Shown: positions 61,902 to 64,000 of the stretch, piece after piece | Position numbering within the stretch: the first letter of the stretch is position 1 | Layout of the letters: each line of letters starts with the position of its first letter | DNA from: Siphonodentalium dalli | Lineage: Eukaryota; Mollusca; Scaphopoda; Gadilida; Siphonodentaliidae | Reading direction: 5' to 3' | Assembly (NCBI GenBank): GCA_032622095.1 | Contig: CP136062.1 | Span: 132,387,282-132,451,281, forward strand | Length of the DNA: 64,000 nt | Translations under genes and position numbers: made by a program | Notes under the pieces: generated by a model | Databases searched by the model: none | The model's input: only the letters and a program-made list of their open reading frames with translations | Told to the model about the DNA's origin: nothing

Positions 61902-62631
61902 TTTGGGTGAAGTATAAATTTTTGTCCTGTTTTGATATCAAAATCAAAATAAAATCAAGAAATGATCTGGTTTAAAAAAATTTATAAGGGCAACCCTGGA
62001 AATAGTTTCTGTCATTTGCATTTGTATATTAAAAGTCATCCATTTCCATGATCAGATCCAGAATTATTTTTTTGGTTTAATTTTTACATGATAAAAAATT
62101 AATACTCCACCTATTGCATGTTGAAATTTCCAATGTATGCCAGCCACAAGTAAAACAGCTCATTTTATCTCAGTGTCGTTACAAACTACAGCTTCCCCAA
62201 ACGGAATCTTGATTAGTCATTAGAAACAATAGGGTTAAGTTCATTAGGCAAAGAAAACAATACCTAGCACTAATATGCAAGAATCAACCCAGATGTCACT
62301 AGCTCGTTTAGAGAACTCGTTAAGGATGCTCATTACCTGCAATTCACCTGTAACACCTAATTAACAAACAAGATGATCAGAATACATGACATATCACCCC
62401 TACCTGTTAAAGCAGTTTCCGTAGTGTCACCGATGATCATGGAACCATTGGTTCCTATCACGTTGTTGTTGATATTTTCTGACACTTGTGCATCCTCCTT
62501 TATGTTATTGTTGTTGTTATTATTTACTAGAGGTGACTCAGTGATTTCTGGCATTGCCTGCGTTTCAGCTTTGCTGTCTTGTGCTTCTGTGTCATCAACT
62601 GAGTTAGTTTCAAGGTTTTCACCATCCCCAT
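43417..62631 (-). CDS. ZFHX3/4: ZFHX3/ZFHX4-type zinc-finger homeobox transcription factor, 3' eight exons (5' end outside window)
   Basis: This is a spliced gene read right to left. Exons are 62404-62631, 54332-54640, 49494-53341, 47947-48717, 46984-47401, 45715-45801, 44591-44764 and 43417-44024. All introns are GT-AG and all phases agree, giving about 2146 residues to a TAG stop. Sixteen C2H2-type fingers and four homeodomains are visible. Counted from the first full codon in the window, the homeodomains start near residues 979, 1156, 1417 and 1699. Helix-3 signatures are [49 protein letters not shown] and [17 protein letters not shown]1 and HD4 closely match vertebrate ZFHX3/4, and four homeodomains separate it from the three-homeodomain insect Zfh2 layout. 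Family knowledge: these are nuclear transcription factors acting in neural and muscle differentiation and in circadian control. The N-terminal fingers and promoter lie beyond 64000. Calling it orthologous to both vertebrate paralogues is inference from domain order. Confidence 0.95.
44072..44326. mobile_element. TTAA MITE of the TACTAAATACTCATTG family in ZFHX intron
   Basis: TTAA at both edges (44072-44075, 44323-44326). It begins about 50 bases upstream, on the minus strand, of the acceptor of exon H. Contains AAATGTTCACATAAGTTCAA and GTATAGAAAGTGTTAA. Confidence 0.75.
44591..44764 (-). CDS. ZFHX3/4: ZFHX exon G: Met/Pro-rich segment
   Basis: Flanked by ATATTTACAG|AA and CCAG|GTGAGT, 174 bases, phase 1 at both ends. 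It encodes a hydrophobic Met/Pro/Gly-rich stretch ([20 protein letters not shown], then [20 protein letters not shown]). Similar M/P-rich segments follow the fourth homeodomain in vertebrate ZFHX3/4. It too preserves frame if skipped. Confidence 0.9.
44843..45027. mobile_element. 185-bp hAT-type MITE with 8-bp target duplication
   Basis: Ends CAAGCCTTGAAACAGG and CTATTTCAAGGCTTG. Flanks TCTTTCTA and TCTTTCCA (7/8). Confidence 0.88.
45715..45801 (-). CDS. ZFHX3/4: ZFHX exon F: 87-base microexon, Lys/Glu-rich linker
   Basis: Flanked by TTGTTTACAG|GA and GAAG|GTGAGT. It encodes [20 protein letters not shown] and KKPGDIKLE, with phase 1 at both junctions. The sequence spans an IKLE SUMO-type consensus and a basic-acidic stretch. 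It is a multiple of three, so it could be a cassette exon. That is inference: only the splice sites and phases are seen. Confidence 0.85.
46069..46313. mobile_element. TTAA MITE of the TACTAAATACTCATTG family
   Basis: Begins AACCCTTTCTATACTAAATA, ends TAGAAAGTGTTAA. The next family member, reversed and truncated, follows at 46326-46604. Confidence 0.75.
46605..46728. mobile_element. 124-bp near-perfect palindromic TTAA MITE (CCCTTTCAGTGCC type)
   Basis: TTAA at both edges. Arms CAAGTCCGATTTTTGTATCA and CATATTTCCTTGATCA return inverted around an A-rich loop. Its left TTAA is also the right edge of the truncated MITE 46326-46604. Confidence 0.85.
46765..46962. mobile_element. 198-bp hAT-type MITE with perfect 8-bp duplication, 14 bases from a splice donor
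   Basis: Ends CAAGCCTTGAAATAGCG and TTATTTCAAGGCTTG. The duplication TTATGAAG is perfect (46757-46764 and 46963-46970). The exon E donor begins at 46983, so the insertion left only 13 intron bases between the donor and the duplication. Confidence 0.92.
46984..47401 (-). CDS. ZFHX3/4: ZFHX exon E: remainder of HD4 and a C2H2 finger
   Basis: The acceptor CACTTCCAG|GAT starts [20 protein letters not shown], which continues HD4 through [19 protein letters not shown]. This is the part of the protein closest to vertebrate ZFHX3/4. A finger follows, [23 protein letters not shown], then a charged helical segment ending [20 protein letters not shown]. The donor is GGAG|GTAAAT. A hAT-type MITE sits in the following intron only about 14 bases from this donor. 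Confidence 0.96.
47735..47917. mobile_element. hAT-type MITE, left end truncated, in the HD4 intron
   Basis: It contains TGCAGAATGAGGTCCCTAGA, AATTTGGTGATGCTAGCCCA and the right end ATTTTGAGGCCTGG. It lies 30 bases from exon D. Confidence 0.75.
47947..48717 (-). CDS. ZFHX3/4: ZFHX exon D: end of HD3, a C2H2 finger, Pro-rich linker, start of HD4
   Basis: The exon starts in phase 0 with GTG TGG TTC CAG, completing HD3 as [14 protein letters not shown], and ends CTGTTTCAG|GTGAGT inside HD4 helix 1 ([20 protein letters not shown]). In between are one finger, [22 protein letters not shown], a long low-complexity linker with a [20 protein letters not shown] segment, and a PLDLSKP motif of the P-x-DLS type bound by the corepressor CtBP. 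Serine-rich acidic stretches follow. There are 257 codons and both ends are phase 0, so skipping this exon would keep the frame but would join broken halves of HD3 and HD4. Confidence 0.96.
48749..48998. mobile_element. TTAA MITE of the TACTAAATACTCATTG family in the HD3 intron
   Basis: Left TTAA intact (48749-48752), right end AGAAAAGGTTAT mutated. The central palindrome AAATGTTCAGATAATAAGTT and its complement is clear. It starts about 30 bases from the exon D acceptor. Confidence 0.8.
49494..53341 (-). CDS. ZFHX3/4: ZFHX exon C: giant exon with ten zinc fingers, HD1, HD2 and most of HD3
   Basis: A 3848-base exon (1282 codons) runs from CTGTTACAG|CT to GTTCAG|GTAATT. Seven fingers lie in roughly the first 400 residues, beginning CQTC, CWKKGC, CNQC, CNIC, CHRC, CDIC and CNIC. 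Next comes a finger [22 protein letters not shown] near residue 632. HD1 starts near residue 800 ([20 protein letters not shown]) and HD2 near 977 ([20 protein letters not shown]). Two fingers ([16 protein letters not shown]) lie near 1074 and 1153, and HD3 starts near 1238. The exon ends inside HD3 just before the conserved VWFQN. Linkers are rich in S/T, M/P and Q, including a T/S/V-rich tract and a [13 protein letters not shown] tract. SUMO-type sites MKSE, IKRE and IKQE and a PELNLSKK motif are visible. A long single exon spanning the first homeodomains is typical of the family. Confidence 0.97.
53429..53931. mobile_element. TTAA MITE interrupted by a hAT-type MITE (nested pair)
   Basis: The outer TTAA element spans 53429-53931. 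The inner hAT-type copy occupies 53575-53819, with GAATGAGGTCCCCAGAGGGT blocks in inverted pairs. A TTCATTGGTGAGAAATGTTC direct repeat brackets the inner copy, larger than the family's usual 8 bp, and the inner right terminus AAGGCTTG is missing. Confidence 0.75.
54332..54640 (-). CDS. ZFHX3/4: ZFHX exon B: two C2H2 zinc fingers
   Basis: Bounded by TTTTTTTCAG|AA on the acceptor side and GAAG|GTATGT on the donor side. It encodes 102 full codons plus split codons at both ends. Two classical fingers are seen, [22 protein letters not shown] and [22 protein letters not shown], about 15 residues apart. They are followed by an acidic stretch ([20 protein letters not shown]). The spacing and sequence fit the paired N-terminal fingers of ZFHX proteins. 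Phase matches exon C at 53341. Confidence 0.88.
54954..55142. mobile_element. foldback of the CAGTAATGC family with TA duplication
   Basis: TA flanks at 54952-54953 and 55143-55144. One arm lacks part of the centre. Confidence 0.88.
55168..55395. mobile_element. TTAA-family MITE (TACTAAATACTCATTG), right end eroded
   Basis: Shares TTCTATACTAATTCTCATTG, AAATGTTCAGGTAATAAATT and CCCCTCCAGATGAATAACAG. No intact right terminus. Confidence 0.65.
56853..56977. mobile_element. 125-bp CAGTAATGC-family copy with internal deletion
   Basis: TA flanks both sides. The left arm is cut to about 30 bases, the right arm is complete (CCGACTAAATCCTGAAAAGT). Confidence 0.85.
57235..57500. mobile_element. eroded hAT-type MITE
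   Basis: TAAAATAGTGTGTCTGTCTG, CTCAACTGCTATGGGAGACC and AGAGGGTGAATTTAGTGATG match the 38784-39189 copy. The right end is lost. Confidence 0.65.
58374..58715. mobile_element. chain of three MITE pieces joined end to end
   Basis: 58374-58474 is one arm of the CAGTAATGC foldback. 58475-58555 is the end of the 5766-type TTAA MITE (GAGATGGTCCCATAAA ... ACCCCTTTAA). 58552-58715 is a CCCTTTCAGTGCC palindromic TTAA MITE. The last two share the TTAA at 58552-58555. Confidence 0.75.
58760..58943. mobile_element. TTAA-family MITE (TACTAAATACTCATTG), reversed and rearranged
   Basis: Includes TAAGTTCAACAAACAACC, its complement, and the end TATACAAAGTGTTAA. The left end is rearranged. Confidence 0.6.
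61849..61893. repeat. (TA)n microsatellite, about 22 units
   Basis: A pure TA run in the large ZFHX intron. It makes a spurious Tyr/Ile open frame. Confidence 0.95.
62404..62631 (-). CDS. ZFHX3/4: ZFHX exon A: acidic, Asn-rich linker (most 5' exon visible)
   Basis: The acceptor is a TTTTTCAG tract before 62631 and the donor is CAG|GTAGGG after 62404. The exon starts in phase 2 and ends with one base of a split codon, which pairs exactly with the next exon at 54640. It encodes about 75 residues rich in D, E, T and N, opening [20 protein letters not shown] and including a run of seven Asn. No zinc finger is present. Assignment rests on splice sites, phase and position rather than on recognisable homology, so it is less certain than the other exons. 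No further upstream exon was found between 62632 and 64000. Confidence 0.62.
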
Positions 62632-63719
62632 CTGAAAAAGGATGAACATGATCATTAGAATAGTTTTTTTAGAGGCTGAGAAAAAAAAAACATGTTGAAA
62701 AACAGACGTTGAGCCACCTGGCTGGATGGTGGAGGGGTGTAGAGGAGGATTTGAGAATATGGGGGGGGGGTGCCACAATGAAAATTGTGTTTTCTCTTTA
62801 GCAGATAATGGTATTATTTCATGAAACTTGTCTGGAAAACACATAATTGTAATGCTCAACACCTAGGTGCAGTAGGAGGGATTTTATTGCACCAGGTATT
62901 AAATGGGGTGGCCCTATACCAATCATTAATATACATTTCACTTCAGAAAAGTATAAACTTTATCAAAAGAGAAAATAACATTTTATCATTTAGAACTTGA
63001 TAGCATGTCAATTTTTTTTTAATTTTCCATGTTTATTTAAAATATTTAAAATTAATGTTTGCCTTCAAAGGGTGTCTCAATCCTTTTTGCTGAAATCAAT
63101 GAGAACATTAAAAAAAATTGTTTCTACGCATGGAGAGAATGCCAAATTTTAATCATGTTTTAGATTTCTTATGATCAAATAAAGTAAAATGAGACTCCAA
63201 TGCAACAAACTCTTTATAGAATTTATAAAATAGTGCGAAAACAAGGCCAGAATACTCATGGAGAGAATTTTTACGAGGAGGTCTGTGTATTCTCAATCAG
63301 TATGTTAAGTGCTGGAACAGCGAGAAACTATAAAGAAACAGTGCAGACATTAACGACTGAGCAAAGATTTTAAGTGTTGGAACTAGTGTTTCTTACTGCA
63401 ATGCTATTTACAACAAATCTTTTTTGTTTATTCCGCTACAAGCATAAATCACTGGAACCTGCAATCTCCCCCAAGTTAAGCTGACACCGAGCTGTCATTC
63501 AGGAATGATTTGCTCATAAAAAGTTCACAGCTCACAGGAGCTTCATGGAAGCCTATCTACAGCATTTTCTTTATGTCACTTCCTCTAGTATGGTTCTCAA
63601 GTTTTTCTGACTCTACAGATGTAAAATTATATTACCTTAGTTTATCAATTTAACCCTTTGATAACAAGATGCCTGTGAATCATTACTTATTTGATTCCTA
63701 TTTATTCATTTGTAGGGAT

Positions 63720-63915
63720 GTTAACCATTTGATGATAGGAGCTTCGCATATATAAGAGAATACACTGGCTTGCAAGGTCAAGTTAAATATTGTTAGGCCA
63801 ATGCATTCTCTATTAAATGCAAGTCTCCTATAAGGAGCCTCGCATAAACAAGGAAAATATTGTTTGGCCAATGGTACTCTCTTATATGAAAGACTCGCAT
63901 CTATAAGAGAATGCA
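63720..63915. repeat. cluster of GCCAATGCATTCTCT / ATAAGAGAATGCATTGGC inverted segments
   Basis: Several alternating-orientation units with GACTCGCAT and GGAGCCTCGCATA. Related pieces occur at 34640-34705 and 40995-41065. Probably the remains of one or more foldbacks. Confidence 0.6.
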
Positions 63916-63990
63916 TTGGCACAGGGTTTTTGCTAAATTTCAGGAAGCTCCAATCATCGACGGGTTATAACTCCAAAGATTCTAGTGATA

Positions 63991-64000
63991 CAGTAATGCA
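63991..64000 (+). mobile_element. start of another CAGTAATGC foldback at the window edge
   Basis: TA-CAGTAATGCA matches the family terminus with its TA target; the rest lies outside. Confidence 0.5.

Larger units (their letters stand above)
54641..62403 (-). other. large ZFHX intron (7.8 kb) with MITEs and candidate conserved non-coding stretches
   Basis: This is the intron between exons A and B. MITE copies occupy 54954-55142, 55168-55395, 56853-56977, 57235-57500 and 58374-58943. The remaining stretches, notably 55785-56095, 57700-58090, 59030-59300 and 60420-60720, look non-repetitive and rich in TAAT-type homeodomain cores. No coding exon was recognised in them. Confidence 0.6.

Noticed and set aside
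61747-61947. Small frame with a Tyr/Ile repeat
   Set aside because: Translation of the (TA)n microsatellite.
62632-64000. Further upstream ZFHX exon within the window
   Set aside because: No frame with a fitting donor in the needed phase and recognisable ZFHX sequence was found; the next exon is presumably beyond the edge.

Overview
This window is nuclear genomic DNA from a bilaterian invertebrate. It contains a spliced, intron-rich gene, tRNA-derived SINEs, non-LTR retrotransposon remnants and many DNA-transposon derivatives. The SINE architecture (a tRNA-like head opening GGGGCCTCGGTGGC and a tail reading CGACATTAA-CCCCAATCAATC) resembles SINEs I know from molluscs and other lophotrochozoans. 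A marine lophotrochozoan, perhaps a mollusc, is therefore my best guess, but the sequence alone does not fix the phylum.

The right third (43.4-62.6 kb, minus strand) carries the 3' part of one large gene, an orthologue of ZFHX3/ZFHX4 (ATBF1 family; Drosophila zfh2). Eight exons can be joined with consensus GT-AG sites and consistent phases. They encode about 2146 residues ending at a stop codon. The 5' end lies beyond the right edge. The protein has sixteen visible C2H2-type zinc fingers and four homeodomains, so it is the four-homeodomain form, with P-x-(D/N)LS motifs of the CtBP-binding type and several SUMO-type motifs. It should act in the nucleus as a sequence-specific transcription factor. 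Its introns and 3' flank are packed with foldback and MITE copies, including a hAT-type family with 8-bp target duplications, a TA-target foldback family and several TTAA-target families, many nested in one another.

The left two thirds (0-43 kb) hold no host gene that I can support. They are a layered transposon graveyard: (i) a LINE reverse-transcriptase remnant at the left edge; (ii) a 6.05-kb hAT-like element (1398-7450) with perfect 50-bp ends, arrays of a 20-bp palindrome just inside both ends, and a decayed transposase split by a 916-bp element with 97-bp inverted ends; (iii) nested long-inverted-repeat elements between 8 and 16 kb, including a pair of inverted segments that each carry a histone-type 3' stem-loop, and an array of fourteen copies of a 15-bp motif; (iv) 16-24 kb, an inverted-repeat relict interrupted by a TTAA element, with poly-G tracts and a short-period GGCGTA array; (v) two related long-inverted-repeat elements (24.3-28.3 and 30.8-33.0 kb) with a roughly 42-bp minisatellite core, the second one splitting a SINE; (vi) 28.6-30.3 kb simple and 130-bp tandem repeats; (vii) 34-43 kb, the MITE-rich 3' flank of the ZFHX gene.

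The clearest gene content is the ZFHX orthologue. The most unusual content is the set of transposon architectures: the palindrome-studded hAT ends, the histone stem-loop-bearing inverted repeats, the 15-bp motif array and the minisatellite-cored elements.
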